A stretch of 64,000 bases of DNA from Acrocarpospora corrugata (GCF_009687845.1 NZ_BLAD01000068.1:34552-98551); one strand, 5' to 3'; shown: positions 24,247-34,231, counted from the first letter of the stretch. Translations and numbers: made by a program. The notes: a model not told the origin generated them from the sequence alone.

Positions 24247-27152
24247 TGCTTGGTCAGCCCTTCGAGAGTGTCCGCGAGCGCCCGCAGCGCTCGTTGGAGG
24301 CGGGCCCGATCGTAAGTGTCCGATAGGCCGCTCGGGGACGGTGCCGTGTCGCGCAGCGAGCCCAGAAGGTGGTCACATAAACGCCAGTAGTTGAGCAGGT
24401 CGGTGAGCATGGGGAGGGGATCGGATGCCAGATCCCACAACGACGCGGCGTTTGACGTGGACCGGGCGAGTCGCGTGAGTCGACGCAGCGCGCTCAGTTG
24501 CTCGCTGGTGACCCGGACCCGCAACCGATCGTAAGCGTCCTTAGCGTCCGGGCGGGCCAGCGCGGACGCTCGGTGCGCCTGCTCAACGAAGCTATCCATC
24601 ATCGTCAAAGTGGCGTGAAGATCCTCGCCCTCGGCGACGTACCCGCCGATCTGTCCCAGGACGGATCGGATCGGCGTCCACAGGGCGTCGGCTGCGCTGC
24701 TTTGCCTGTCGTGGAATCCGCGTACGTTGATGCGAGCCCCCGCCTCGTCGTGGAGTTCGACGGGCAGTTGGGTGAGTCGCGCGTACGGCAGCAGATTGGT
24801 CAGGACGGCGCCAGCGTCGAAGATGGATGCAGCACCGCTGCCCTTGCGCTGGGTGAGGCTGTCTCGCACGACGGTCAGAGCTGAGGTGCGGTATCGCTCC
24901 ACCCCGTCGAAGAACTTTACGATCCCCGGGTTGATGTCGTTAGGACGCCTGGGCCGAATTATGACAGCGAGGGCTTCGGCTGGTGACTCCACATTTCGAC
25001 TGTCCACCGTACTCAGCACGCCCAAGACCGCAAGGGCCGACGAGACTCCGGACGTCGCCTCGTGTCTGGCGTGCTCAACGATCTCAGCTTCGAGTTTGGC
25101 CAGCCGGTGTTGCATCTCGAAGAACCAGCGGCCACTGTTCGGACCTGCCAGGTTGCCCGAGGTGGCGGCAAGAACCCCTTTGAGGAGGACGCCGTCACGA
25201 TCGTTACTGGAGAACTTAATGGTGGCGCTCTCCGGTGGTGTGCTGCCGCCGCCGGCTGCGTTCTCCAAGATCACATGACTGGGTTTGATCGTTACCGGTC
25301 CCACTAAGATGTTGCTGGCCGCGCGCTTGACGTTCAGCCCCTTGGGACCGGTTTGTAGGCGGGCGGCCAGTGCGTCGAGAATCCATCGGCGGATCTTTTG
25401 GGCGGTCGATGCCCCCATTCGCCCGCCGCTGACCCACAGGTCTATCTCGGACATCGGTGCCAGTGGTATCGGTTCAGCCGCGGTGTGTGCCGTACTGTGG
25501 TCCTCGGCGAGATCGGTGAGGTGCACGCCGAGGATGTCGGCGATGCGCTGCACCTGGCCGTCGGCGGCCGGTGGTTTGGCCGCGTAGAACGCACGCAGGC
25601 TGATTTCGGCTGGCGAGGTATTTGATTGCCGGGTTATCGCGTCGCGTAGTTCGACGGGCACTGTCATCCGGGTGGGCGCGAGGCCTGCGGCGAAGCGTGC
25701 GGAAGGGAACTCGCCGGGCTTGGACAACTCGGCCTCGGCGACCTCGAGCGGTGCACGGATGACCTCCCGGAGGATGTTGCGAGGGTCAAAGTCCTCCGGG
25801 CTGGCGAGCGCTACCAGGTGATCGACGGCGGCGGCGTTGAAGGGGAACAACCCGTGTCCTTCACTGGTGACCCCGAACGCCGGGTGACATCGATCCTGGT
25901 GCACGCAATCGGTGCATTTGTTGGGCGTTGGCTCGCCCGAGTGAGCGGCTAAAGATAGTCCGTGGCGACCGACACGGCCAGCGTTGAGGTATCTGCCGAC
26001 GAAGGACCGCAGGTCCCCGGTGCTGACCTGGGTGCGGTCCACATCCATGGTGTAGTGCACGCCCCGCTCGGCGAACGTGGTATACCGGTCGTCGAGATAC
26101 CCGGAGGTGACGGCGATCACGGCCCGGATGGGGCACAGATCCGCGCGTGCCGGCAGTGTCAAAGCCTGGGCGAGTTGAGCGTCGATGCCGTGCAGTAGGA
26201 CCAGGTCCTCGACGAACAGAACTAGCTCTTGGCCGCGCCTGGCCAACTCGCCCCGGACGTCTTCGAAGACGTGGAGAAGGTCGGTGGAGTTGCCGGTGAA
26301 GACCTCTGCTGTGGCGCGAGGAAGGTAGTAGTCCAGGATGGCCGCCGCCGCCGTGCGCACGCTCCGGTTGGACACGAAGTCCCGAATCTTGCGCTGGAAA
26401 TCTGCACCGGCATCGAGAAACGCCTCAGGACTGATCTTGAGATCGGCCTCGCCGAGGTGAAGGTCTTCGGAGTTGACGTCGGCGCCGGGTTCGTGGCCGT
26501 TCTTGGCGAGTTTCGCGATCCGTTCGATCGGCCCACCAGACCGCGACAGTTGCTGCTTGAAGGTGTAGTCGCCGACCAGCCGTGCGACGCGTTGACGCAT
26601 GTCGACAAGATCTGCTCCGGTCAGGTTCTGGATGACCGGTGTGTCGTCGAACGCGATTAGCCGGTGTAGGTGGTTAAGCAGCGCCAGCATCGCTTCCTGC
26701 ACCGTGGTCATCCGTGACGCAGCCCGCGCCAGGCTGGCTCGCAGGTTATCCGCGGAGGGGGTGTCGATGCCGTCGAGTACGTGTTCGATGATGCGACGTA
26801 GAGACGTGTTGCGCTTTTCGATGTAGACGAAGTGCCAGTTGTCGCGACGCGGTGCGTGAACGCGCAGCCACCGGACGAAGTGGCTCTTTCCCGTGCCGGC
26901 GCGTCCGGTGATGAACCGGATATGTGGTTCGTTCGAGACGAGCGGCTGACACAGGTCCGCGAGCACCTCCGCTTCGGTAACAGGTTCGCGGGTTCCTGCT
27001 TTTGTGCGCCGAGCCAGCGGAACGGACTGGTGCACGGCATCGAACACTGCGTCGGCGGCTGGATCTCCAAACTCCAGTCCGCCGGCGTCGACCTGCGCCA
27101 CCACCTGGATCTCGGGCCGCGACCAGCATGGGGGGATCGATGTCGGCGTCAC
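24243..27152 (-). CDS. dpdH: DpdH, P-loop ATPase
   Basis: From GTG 27152 the protein is 969 residues. Walker A is ITGRAGTGKSHFVRW near 81-95, followed by an ATPase region with LVLFVEDLVLL as the likely Walker B. A cysteine knuckle CTDCVHQDRC follows near the middle. The C-terminal half is helical and unassigned. The pattern resembles AAA/STAND-type ATPases that load onto nucleic acid. It corresponds to DpdH by size and by its place between dpdG and dpdI. The GTGA overlap with dpdG fixes the start; an upstream in-frame extension to 27299 only shadows dpdG. Confidence 0.85.
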   Translation of the reverse strand: MTPTSIPPCWSRPEIQVVAQVDAGGLEFGDPAADAVFDAVHQSVPLARRTKAGTREPVTEAEVLADLCQPLVSNEPHIRFITGRAGTGKSHFVRWLRVHAPRRDNWHFVYIEKRNTSLRRIIEHVLDGIDTPSADNLRASLARAASRMTTVQEAMLALLNHLHRLIAFDDTPVIQNLTGADLVDMRQRVARLVGDYTFKQQLSRSGGPIERIAKLAKNGHEPGADVNSEDLHLGEADLKISPEAFLDAGADFQRKIRDFVSNRSVRTAAAAILDYYLPRATAEVFTGNSTDLLHVFEDVRGELARRGQELVLFVEDLVLLHGIDAQLAQALTLPARADLCPIRAVIAVTSGYLDDRYTTFAERGVHYTMDVDRTQVSTGDLRSFVGRYLNAGRVGRHGLSLAAHSGEPTPNKCTDCVHQDRCHPAFGVTSEGHGLFPFNAAAVDHLVALASPEDFDPRNILREVIRAPLEVAEAELSKPGEFPSARFAAGLAPTRMTVPVELRDAITRQSNTSPAEISLRAFYAAKPPAADGQVQRIADILGVHLTDLAEDHSTAHTAAEPIPLAPMSEIDLWVSGGRMGASTAQKIRRWILDALAARLQTGPKGLNVKRAASNILVGPVTIKPSHVILENAAGGGSTPPESATIKFSSNDRDGVLLKGVLAATSGNLAGPNSGRWFFEMQHRLAKLEAEIVEHARHEATSGVSSALAVLGVLSTVDSRNVESPAEALAVIIRPRRPNDINPGIVKFFDGVERYRTSALTVVRDSLTQRKGSGAASIFDAGAVLTNLLPYARLTQLPVELHDEAGARINVRGFHDRQSSAADALWTPIRSVLGQIGGYVAEGEDLHATLTMMDSFVEQAHRASALARPDAKDAYDRLRVRVTSEQLSALRRLTRLARSTSNAASLWDLASDPLPMLTDLLNYWRLCDHLLGSLRDTAPSPSGLSDTYDRARLQRALRALADTLEGLTKQ

Positions 27153-28108
27153 GAGCCCTCCCCCGCCGCGGTCCGCGGGTGCCAGTTGATGTGGGAGATC
27201 CGGGTGGGCTCGCCGGCCACACCCAGCGTGACCACCATGGTGTCGGTGTCGCTCTCGGGCGGCGGAAGGGTAAGGTGTCCGGCCGCTTCTAACTGGCACA
27301 AAGACATCGACAGCCCCGGAGATAGTTCCTGACTGTCATCTGCCTTCCATAGCGACCGGGGTCCGCCGTCGCTGATCGGTAACCTCTCACCGCATTCCGC
27401 AACGAACTCGTCAGCCCGGAATCGCTTCTGCGGCAGGTCGACCAAGTCCTCCAGCAGAGCCCTGCTGGCGTCGGCGACGAGCGACCGGACGCTGATCGGC
27501 TGGGCTAGGCCCAGGTAGGGAGCCCACCGGCACAACGGCAGGAACTGCGTGTAGTTGGTCACCGGCCAGTCACGCTTGTGCGCCCCGAACCACTGCGTCT
27601 GTGCGTCGGCGAATCGTCGGCCAGCGCCGGTTTCGAACTCAAACGGCCGCAGCGGCTCTCGGGCGGCGAACAGGACCGCCAACGCGTTGACCAGATCCCC
27701 GACCCGGGCGTCGCCGTCGTTGCTGACGTCCGTCGCCGCGATGCGCCAGATCTGCGACCGCAGCTGCCGGCTGAATGACGCAGCCGTGACCGCCTGCGCG
27801 GTGCGCCAGTGGCCGAGCGCGACCTCGGTCGCCGTCACGTCCACGCCGTCCAGCGCGACGAACCCGAGCGAGATCAGTGCGCTCAGCGACCGCTCGGCGA
27901 TCAGCTGGCCACTCGCCGCTGTGTTGTCGACATCGGGGTCCCCGTCCTTGTCGCTGTCCAGCGGCCTCATCGCTTCGGTGAGGCCCACGGGGGCCACCAA
28001 CGCCAGCAACTCTGGTTTCGGGCACCGGGCCTTCCGGTGGGCCAACACGGCTCGAAGCAGGTATCGCATCGCCTCGGGCAAGATATCGGGGGGGGTGAGT
28101 AACGGCAT
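27149..28108 (-). CDS. dpdG: DpdG, dpd-system protein
   Basis: This 319-residue protein has no recognisable catalytic motif. It starts MPLLTPPDILPEAMRYLLR and contains conserved-looking aromatic stretches (WFGAHKRDWPVTNYTQFLPLCRW). The length and synteny (after dpdF, before dpdH) identify it as DpdG. A winged-helix-like N-terminus is conceivable but not demonstrable by eye. It starts one base after the dpdF stop and overlaps dpdH by 4 bp. Confidence 0.75.
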   Translation of the reverse strand: MPLLTPPDILPEAMRYLLRAVLAHRKARCPKPELLALVAPVGLTEAMRPLDSDKDGDPDVDNTAASGQLIAERSLSALISLGFVALDGVDVTATEVALGHWRTAQAVTAASFSRQLRSQIWRIAATDVSNDGDARVGDLVNALAVLFAAREPLRPFEFETGAGRRFADAQTQWFGAHKRDWPVTNYTQFLPLCRWAPYLGLAQPISVRSLVADASRALLEDLVDLPQKRFRADEFVAECGERLPISDGGPRSLWKADDSQELSPGLSMSLCQLEAAGHLTLPPPESDTDTMVVTLGVAGEPTRISHINWHPRTAAGEGS

Positions 28109-28109
28109 A

Positions 28110-30557
28110 TCAAATTTTCCTCAACAGATCTTCGATCTCGTAGCTGGGCGTCCACGCTTCGTGCAGAAGTTGTCTCGAATTCGCCGGATCACGTCGCGTT
28201 CTGGGTGTCAGCACGATTCCGAGTGGCTGGCGGGCAAGGCGTGACAACGCCCGGGCCAGTATTGTGTCGCCGAGGGATGGGTCAACCACGAGCAGCGTAG
28301 GCACTCGCCACGTTGCATTCGACCGCCCGGACCACGCGTGAACATCCTCAACCCACCAAGGCCCCGTTGCCCGGGTGCGCCAGGCGACGCCCTTACGGTC
28401 TGCGGTGACGATGACGATGACGCCTCTACGGAGAAGACGGTCAACCAGCGTCTGCAGCGCGCTGTCGTTGGAGGGTCCCAGACGTACGCTCATCCTGCCG
28501 TCGGCCGACAGGCAGCGCAGGTCGTCGATCGCTTCTGCGTGCGACTCGCCCGCCAGCAGCGTGGGGTGGCCCGGGGCTGGGGCGGGCAGTCTGCCGGTGC
28601 GGCGGCAGTGTGGGCAGCCCCCGCAGCCCACCGACACCGGAAATTGGTTCCCGACATCATCTTCCAGTCGATAGCGGCGGGCCAGGTAGTGGTTGACGCA
28701 CTCGTCAATCCCTTGAATCAGGTCTGTCGCGGTGGTGAGCGCGGCGGCGGCGGCGTCGCGGGTCTCCCGCTGACCGGCGGCGAGGCGCGCACGGAACGCT
28801 TCCGCGTCGTCGAGGTCACTGTGCAGGATTTCGACGGTGGCTGCCGCCCGCTGCGCGTCGAAGAGCGCCTCCACCTCGTCGTCGTCGGCGTCGACGGGCA
28901 CGTCATGCGGTACCGGCCAACTCCGCCGGATCATTCCCGCTCGGTCCATCGCCGCCAGGGTCTGCACGTTCCAGTAGATGTTGGCGCGGCTGGATGGATA
29001 TGTAACTCCGGCATGCTCCGCCCGCAGATCGACGGTGAGTTCGTCTCCCGACCACTGTCCGTGTCGCATGCTCTGCCAGCGTAGCCACGCGAGGTCGGGA
29101 CCAATGAGGCGCTCACGCGCGATGTCATTCGCCACTCGCATGTCCACAGGGGTCCACAGGACCAAAGCCGTCGCGGCGCGACCGTCGCGACCGGACCGCC
29201 CGACCTCCTGATATAGCCGGTCGACGGACTCGGGCATGCACACGTGGACCACGCTGCGGACGTCGTCAATGTCGATGCCGAGCCCGAAAGCGGAGGTTGC
29301 CACCACGATATCCAGGTCCTCGTCCGGTGTGCCGTCCAGGCGTAGACCACGCACGGCCGCCTGCCGGACGCTGGGCTTGGGGTTGCCGGCGATCTCGGCC
29401 ACGGCGGCGAACCCTGCATCAGTCAGCCATGAACGCACCGTCCTGGTGTTGGTGGATCGTTCCGACATGTGCAGCGTGGTGTACACCAAGGCCGGCCGGG
29501 GTAGGTGCCGCAGCGCCTCGATCAACTTGTCGCGCTTGTCGGCTTCGTTCGTGCAGCGCGCCGACCACCACGCCGGCTCCGACCGGGTCGTCTGTCCGGA
29601 CACGAGAACGCGGTGCCGACCACCGAACAGCCGGGTCAGCGTTGACAGGCCGTAGGTGTCTAACGTCCCTGTAAGCAGAACAGTAGCCGCCTGCCGGCCT
29701 TGTGGGGCGGTATCGAGCAGCCTTTGGCGAAGGCCGGCGAGGGCGTGGAACGCTGGGCGGAACGCGTCGCCCCACTCGGCGACGATGTGGGCCTCATCCA
29801 CGACGATGAGGTCGAGTGTTCCCCGCTCAGCGGCCTGCGTCAGGGGCGCGGCGAGAACGGTGCAGGCCGCCTCGGGCGCGGCGATCGTCAGCCATTGAGA
29901 GCCCGCCGCGATGCCGTCGCGGATGCGTTCCTTGTCCGACGGGTCCGCGCTGCCGAAGTAGGCGAACGGGTCGCGGTCGTCGCCCAGCAGCCCCTGCACC
30001 CGCCGCTCGAGGTCAATCGCGAGTGAGATGGTAGGCACGACGATGACAGCCTGCCGCGGCCGGTTGCGCAGCGCCCGCGTGAGGACCACATCGCTCTTGC
30101 CAGAGCCGGTGGGCAACACGCAGATAACGGTGTCGCCAGGGCCCGCAAGGGCGGCGGCTCGCAGCGCATCGCGCTGCCCGAAACTTTTGGCAGCGGCGTG
30201 GCCCATAGTTTGCTGGTAGAAGACATCCGCCGGGACGTCGTCGTCAAACCGTCGTGGCGCGCGGCGGCTTGGGGCGTCGTCGGGTGCGGTGGTGTCATAG
30301 TGGTCCAGCCAGCCAGGCTTCCACTCGGCCAGCCGAAGCGCTGTCCCCTTGCGTAGCAGGCCGTGGCCAGCCCACACGCCTGGGTCCCAGTGCTCGAAAG
30401 GCGTACCAGGCAGCGCCAGGGAGGCGCGGCTGGCGATCAACCCCGTACGGATCAGGACCGCGAGGTCAGCAGCCGACGCCCCTCGCCTGGACAACCGGCG
30501 GTCCAGCCGCCGGTCCCGCGCGCGTAACTCGTCCAGCGTCACGCTTGCCATGCTCAT
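28110..30557 (-). CDS. dpdF: DpdF, RecQ-like helicase
   Basis: The 815-residue helicase has a RecQ-type motor: CVLPTGSGKSDVVL (Walker A near 147-160), VVDEAHIVAEWGDAFRPAF (DEAH plus the RecQ aromatic-rich element), ATSAFGLGIDIDDVR, and LYQEVGRSGRDG (motif VI). A cysteine group CGGCPHC in the last third resembles the RecQ zinc-binding region. RecQ-family enzymes unwind DNA 3' to 5'. The start at 30557 makes an ATGA overlap with dpdE; a longer frame to 30590 exists. The role is expected on the restriction side. Confidence 0.88.
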   Translation of the reverse strand: MSMASVTLDELRARDRRLDRRLSRRGASAADLAVLIRTGLIASRASLALPGTPFEHWDPGVWAGHGLLRKGTALRLAEWKPGWLDHYDTTAPDDAPSRRAPRRFDDDVPADVFYQQTMGHAAAKSFGQRDALRAAALAGPGDTVICVLPTGSGKSDVVLTRALRNRPRQAVIVVPTISLAIDLERRVQGLLGDDRDPFAYFGSADPSDKERIRDGIAAGSQWLTIAAPEAACTVLAAPLTQAAERGTLDLIVVDEAHIVAEWGDAFRPAFHALAGLRQRLLDTAPQGRQAATVLLTGTLDTYGLSTLTRLFGGRHRVLVSGQTTRSEPAWWSARCTNEADKRDKLIEALRHLPRPALVYTTLHMSERSTNTRTVRSWLTDAGFAAVAEIAGNPKPSVRQAAVRGLRLDGTPDEDLDIVVATSAFGLGIDIDDVRSVVHVCMPESVDRLYQEVGRSGRDGRAATALVLWTPVDMRVANDIARERLIGPDLAWLRWQSMRHGQWSGDELTVDLRAEHAGVTYPSSRANIYWNVQTLAAMDRAGMIRRSWPVPHDVPVDADDDEVEALFDAQRAAATVEILHSDLDDAEAFRARLAAGQRETRDAAAAALTTATDLIQGIDECVNHYLARRYRLEDDVGNQFPVSVGCGGCPHCRRTGRLPAPAPGHPTLLAGESHAEAIDDLRCLSADGRMSVRLGPSNDSALQTLVDRLLRRGVIVIVTADRKGVAWRTRATGPWWVEDVHAWSGRSNATWRVPTLLVVDPSLGDTILARALSRLARQPLGIVLTPRTRRDPANSRQLLHEAWTPSYEIEDLLRKI

Positions 30558-33500
30558 GCTTCCGGCCCAGTGAGGAAGACGACCCCACATGAGTCGATCG
30601 CCAACTGGGGCGCCTCGGCAGCCGCCAATACCGCATTGAGAACATGAGGGTCACTGAATGCGTCCGCACCGACGCGGCGACGAGCCTCTACCACGGCCTC
30701 CTCGCGCGCATGCATCGCCTTCGCCTCGATCGAGGCGGAAGACACGTACTGCTGCACGCTCGGACGCCGCGCCACCAGCCGCAACGCCTCGCGGGCGGTC
30801 CGTTCACACAGATCCCGCCAGCCGGCCATCTGGGTCAAGTATTCGAATCGCTCCGGGCGGCTTCCCAGGTTGTCGCCATCGGCGGCGTCGAGGGCCTGGC
30901 ATACCTCGTCGGGGAGCTCCCCCCGGTCGGGCCGCCACCACACTCGTTCAGCAAGCGGTGGGAACAGCTGGCCCAGCCGTACGGCGGCGGCCGCCGCGGC
31001 CGCGTCATCGACGGCGCGCAAATCGTCCACCGGCGCGGGGTCCGCCGTGACGATGACACTGAACATGAACACAGCGAGTATGGAGCCGGGCTCGCGGTGC
31101 GGTTGGTGTATCTCGATCGCGAAGGCTCGTCCTCGGTCGTCACGCATAGCCAAGTGGGCGAATCCGTCGACGAGCGGTTCGCCCCATCGCAGCAAGCCGA
31201 TACCGTTCGCGGCGTCGGCGCGGCGGTGAGCGTAGCGGCGTCGCAGGTGACCCGGTCCGATCTTGTGGATGTCCGACTCGGTCACCCCTGGCGGGTGCTT
31301 GGTGCTCACGCCGAAGCGGATGCCGCGCTTGTCCACGTCCTCGGTGAATCTGAGCATCTTGACCGCATAGCCGCGGAATGCGCTGAGGATGGTGTCCGCG
31401 CGGTCGGCCTGGATCATGCCGTCGGCCAACTGCTCGTCCTCGGCGCGGTCCTCGATCGCGTCGAGCAGGTCCTGACCCTCGATCTGCCGCCGCTGCGTGT
31501 CGAGATCGTCGCGCCGGGCGGCCATACGTTCACTGGCGTAGTCCAGCCCTCGGTCGATCGCGTCGGCGAGGAAATCGCATTCGACGTCCGGGAGTATGTA
31601 CTGCAAGGTTGCGCTAGATTCACCGAACAGGCTCAACCCCTCGTCGAGGGCGTGACGCCATCCCCCGAGATGCGCGTCGAGGATTGTGGTTTGCTCCCGA
31701 AACGCTACGGAGCGCACCGGGGCATTCGCCGAAGAGCCCCGCAGAGACCAACGGTCGAACCGTCCGAGGCGCTGTTCGAGCCGGGCAACGTTCACCGGCA
31801 AGTCCAGGTGCAAGACCTCCTCAACCACCTGCAAGTTGATGCCTTCTTCACCACCTCGATCCATGACGATCACGGCCCGGGATGGCTCGTCGGCGAAGCC
31901 GCGGGCCGCCTCGGCCCGCTCAGCCGCGCTCATGGTTGACAACAGTCGCACCACGCGGCCAGTCCCGAACTGGGCCTCCAGGCGTTGTGCGGCGGCTTCG
32001 GCCGTCGCAGGAAATGAACAAGTGACCGCGATGCGATGACGGCCGACGTGTGGCCAGGCCCACTGCACCATCGCCGCGAAACGGTCCGCGTCCGTGTCAG
32101 ATTCGAGGATCGCCTCGATCTGAGCTGCAACCGTGTAGCCAAGCGCGGTACCGGAGAAGCCTGTCAGCGACGCCCTCTCCGCGTCGTCGAGGTCGTGGCA
32201 GTCCTCGCCACGCAAAGCCCTAGCGAGATCGGCAAGCGCGGTCACCGGAGCCATGGCTCGGCCGAGGACGGTGCGAAAGACATTCTGAGGTTCCGCCGAC
32301 TCAAGTACGGCGAGTTCGATTCGCAAATCCTCGATCATCGTCAAGACCGCCGCACGCCGCGCGTCGGGATCTGTCAGCAGCCACTCTCGCCCCACGGTGC
32401 GTCCACGCACCGGAAACAGGCGGGCCAGCGAGGCACTCCGCCGCGTCCGGATCATCCGGCGGTGAATGCGATGTGTCTCAGCAAGTTGCATTCGCACGCG
32501 GCGGCAGACTTTGCGGACCGCGTCGATATCCCGGTCTGCAATGAGGCGATCAAGCACATCGAGTTCCTGCTGGAGCCACTGCGCGTCCGGCAGTAACTGG
32601 CGCAGCGTCGCGCTGGGCTCGTCCAAGAACATCACCGGCGTGTCATCGCCGAGCGCCGCCAGTGCCTGCGCCAGATCATCCCGGATCTCGACCCGCTGCC
32701 GGAACTGGGCCAGCCCGTCGAGGGGATAGGCCGAGGGATCGAGCAGGTGAAGCATCCGCAAGAACCCGTCCTCATTCGACCGCACCGGCGTCGCCGAGAG
32801 CAGCAACACACTCGACGCCGCGTGGCTAAAGTCGCACAGTCGCTGGTAGACCTCCTCGTGACCGGCGTCCGCGACTCTAGTCAGTCGGTGGGCCTCATCG
32901 ACGACGACGATCAGCTTGCCGATCGGGGCAACTGACCGGATCTCCGAATGAGAAAGGACACGCACTCGCCCCGGAAACTGATCTACTCGGAACTTCGACG
33001 ACAACTCGGCTCGCCACTGCTCGGTCAAACCGTCCGGGGCGAGAACGAGCGCATCGTCGGCGCTATCGAGCAGGAGTTGGCGCATTACCATACCGGCCTC
33101 GACCGTCTTTCCTAGACCGACCTCGTCAGCGAGCAGATATCGCTTTACAGGGTCGGCAAGGATGCGCCGTGCGGCTCCAACCTGGTGCGCGTGAATCTCA
33201 ACGCCGGACGACCAGATTCCGGCCAGCCCTTGAGCGGCGACACGCTGACGGAGAACATCGCCAACGAAGGCCGCCCGACGGTCATGGAGAAACCGGCTCT
33301 CCACGGTGCCAGCCTTCAACAGGGCCACGGGATCGTGAACCGGCTGCGACCACCGGGCGTATAACCGGTCTATTTCGACATACTCCGAGTGGCCATTCGG
33401 GAAGTCGACCAGGTACGTCACACCATCCGAGTCACACGAATCGACGAACCCAGCGCGCCATGTCCCACCGTGACGGCACCACACCCGCTGGTGCTTTTCC

Positions 33501-33664
33501 AATCGCACCGTTTCGAGTGTGTCCTTACCTATCGGAATGGCAACCTCGTCCGTCGTCGGCCCGTCGAAGAACCGAACAACGCGCATACCCTTCCGAACCT
33601 TGCCGATGCCGTAGACCGGATGACGGATGAAGGCGTCGGCAGTTGCAGCGACAGCGTTATTCAA
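30554..33664 (-). CDS. dpdE: DpdE, SNF2/RapA-like helicase
   Basis: This is the first gene of the minus operon, 1036 residues from a TTG at 33664, the first start after an in-frame TGA. Residues 10-105 look like RapA-type tudor/SH3 barrels (FIRHPVYGIGKV; VTYLVDFPNGHSEYVEIDRL). The SNF2 motor has LLADEVGLGKTVEAG near 177-191, VVVDEAHRLTR near 253-263, LLLSATPV, and LEQRLGRFDRW (motif VI). RapA-like translocases remodel protein-DNA complexes. The weak TTG start is overlapped by a 17-codon leader with a strong ribosome site, which suggests translational coupling. Confidence 0.88.
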   Translation of the reverse strand: MNNAVAATADAFIRHPVYGIGKVRKGMRVVRFFDGPTTDEVAIPIGKDTLETVRLEKHQRVWCRHGGTWRAGFVDSCDSDGVTYLVDFPNGHSEYVEIDRLYARWSQPVHDPVALLKAGTVESRFLHDRRAAFVGDVLRQRVAAQGLAGIWSSGVEIHAHQVGAARRILADPVKRYLLADEVGLGKTVEAGMVMRQLLLDSADDALVLAPDGLTEQWRAELSSKFRVDQFPGRVRVLSHSEIRSVAPIGKLIVVVDEAHRLTRVADAGHEEVYQRLCDFSHAASSVLLLSATPVRSNEDGFLRMLHLLDPSAYPLDGLAQFRQRVEIRDDLAQALAALGDDTPVMFLDEPSATLRQLLPDAQWLQQELDVLDRLIADRDIDAVRKVCRRVRMQLAETHRIHRRMIRTRRSASLARLFPVRGRTVGREWLLTDPDARRAAVLTMIEDLRIELAVLESAEPQNVFRTVLGRAMAPVTALADLARALRGEDCHDLDDAERASLTGFSGTALGYTVAAQIEAILESDTDADRFAAMVQWAWPHVGRHRIAVTCSFPATAEAAAQRLEAQFGTGRVVRLLSTMSAAERAEAARGFADEPSRAVIVMDRGGEEGINLQVVEEVLHLDLPVNVARLEQRLGRFDRWSLRGSSANAPVRSVAFREQTTILDAHLGGWRHALDEGLSLFGESSATLQYILPDVECDFLADAIDRGLDYASERMAARRDDLDTQRRQIEGQDLLDAIEDRAEDEQLADGMIQADRADTILSAFRGYAVKMLRFTEDVDKRGIRFGVSTKHPPGVTESDIHKIGPGHLRRRYAHRRADAANGIGLLRWGEPLVDGFAHLAMRDDRGRAFAIEIHQPHREPGSILAVFMFSVIVTADPAPVDDLRAVDDAAAAAAAVRLGQLFPPLAERVWWRPDRGELPDEVCQALDAADGDNLGSRPERFEYLTQMAGWRDLCERTAREALRLVARRPSVQQYVSSASIEAKAMHAREEAVVEARRRVGADAFSDPHVLNAVLAAAEAPQLAIDSCGVVFLTGPEA

Positions 33665-33710
33665 GGCCCGACGTCACCTGCCCAGGGGCAGTGCGTTCCC
33701 CACTAGACAC
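33657..33710 (-). CDS. 17-residue leader ORF overlapping the dpdE start
   Basis: A GTG at 33710 is preceded by GGAGGTGGCC, an excellent Shine-Dalgarno at the usual distance (GGAGG at 33716-33720). The frame reads MSSGERTAPGQVTSGLE and stops at TAA 33657-33659, inside the first codons of dpdE. The TTG of dpdE at 33664 lies within the leader's last codons. Ribosomes ending the leader could reinitiate on dpdE, so the leader may set expression of the whole operon. Alternatively, a lost base would fuse it to dpdE. Confidence 0.45.
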   Translation of the reverse strand: MSSGERTAPGQVTSGLE

Positions 33711-33984
33711 GGCCACCTCCCGATCATCGCGTTCAGGAATGCCGGGCGTTGACTGGCAGGCGTCCGCGAGCACACCGACCAGCAGATCGTCTCCCCCCGC
33801 ATCGTGATCGATACGGTCAGGGACGAATCCTAGCAAGGGGGACCGACACTTTCACTCGCCATTTCACACACCCTTGCTTCGGTTGGGGATTGGTGCCCTC
33901 ATGGCGTAGCACCCGTGAAGCGGAACCTGTCAAATAATCTTGGGTAGTTGTCTTGGCCAAATCCATGCCTGTTTGTCTGGTTCG
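33711..33984. promoter_or_regulatory. Upstream region of the minus-strand dpd operon
   Basis: About 270 bp without a supported gene separate dpdE from the Fic remnant. The promoter of the eight-gene minus operon should lie in its first half. A lower-GC stretch (about 33840-33960) shows no clear protein. Confidence 0.35.
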
Positions 33985-34231
33985 GTCTCCGGGATTGGAT
34001 TGTATCCACCCGTTCGAAGACGGAAACGGCGACTGGCTCGGCTCCTCGCCAACATCATCATCGGCGCTGCTGGCCTTCCGCCTCTGATCATCGGTGGCCG
34101 GTGACCGCAACCGCTACCTCAACGCGCTCGCGATCAGCGACCAAGGGGGAGACCTTGCTCCGCTCTCAGGGGTCTTCATGCGCACGCTCAGGCGGTCTAT
34201 CAAGGACATGCGGGACCCCAAGTGGGCGTGA
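33985..34231 (+). pseudogene. Fic-domain protein remnant (AMP-transferase motif, frameshifted)
   Basis: The Fic signature HxFxDGNGR is present as IHPFEDGNG at about 34004-34030. One base is then missing from the GG after AAC. In the next frame it continues RLARLLANIIIGAAGLPPLII, the helix that normally follows, and a third frame gives DRNRYLNALAISDQGGDLAPLSGVF to a TGA at 34229-34231. Fic enzymes transfer AMP or other phosphates to target proteins and often serve as toxins or effectors. The region upstream of the motif is missing, so the gene is broken regardless of the frameshifts. Confidence 0.75.

Noticed and set aside
30644..31939. 431-codon plus-strand frame opposite dpdE
   Set aside because: Antisense shadow of the SNF2-like gene, whose motifs are unambiguous.
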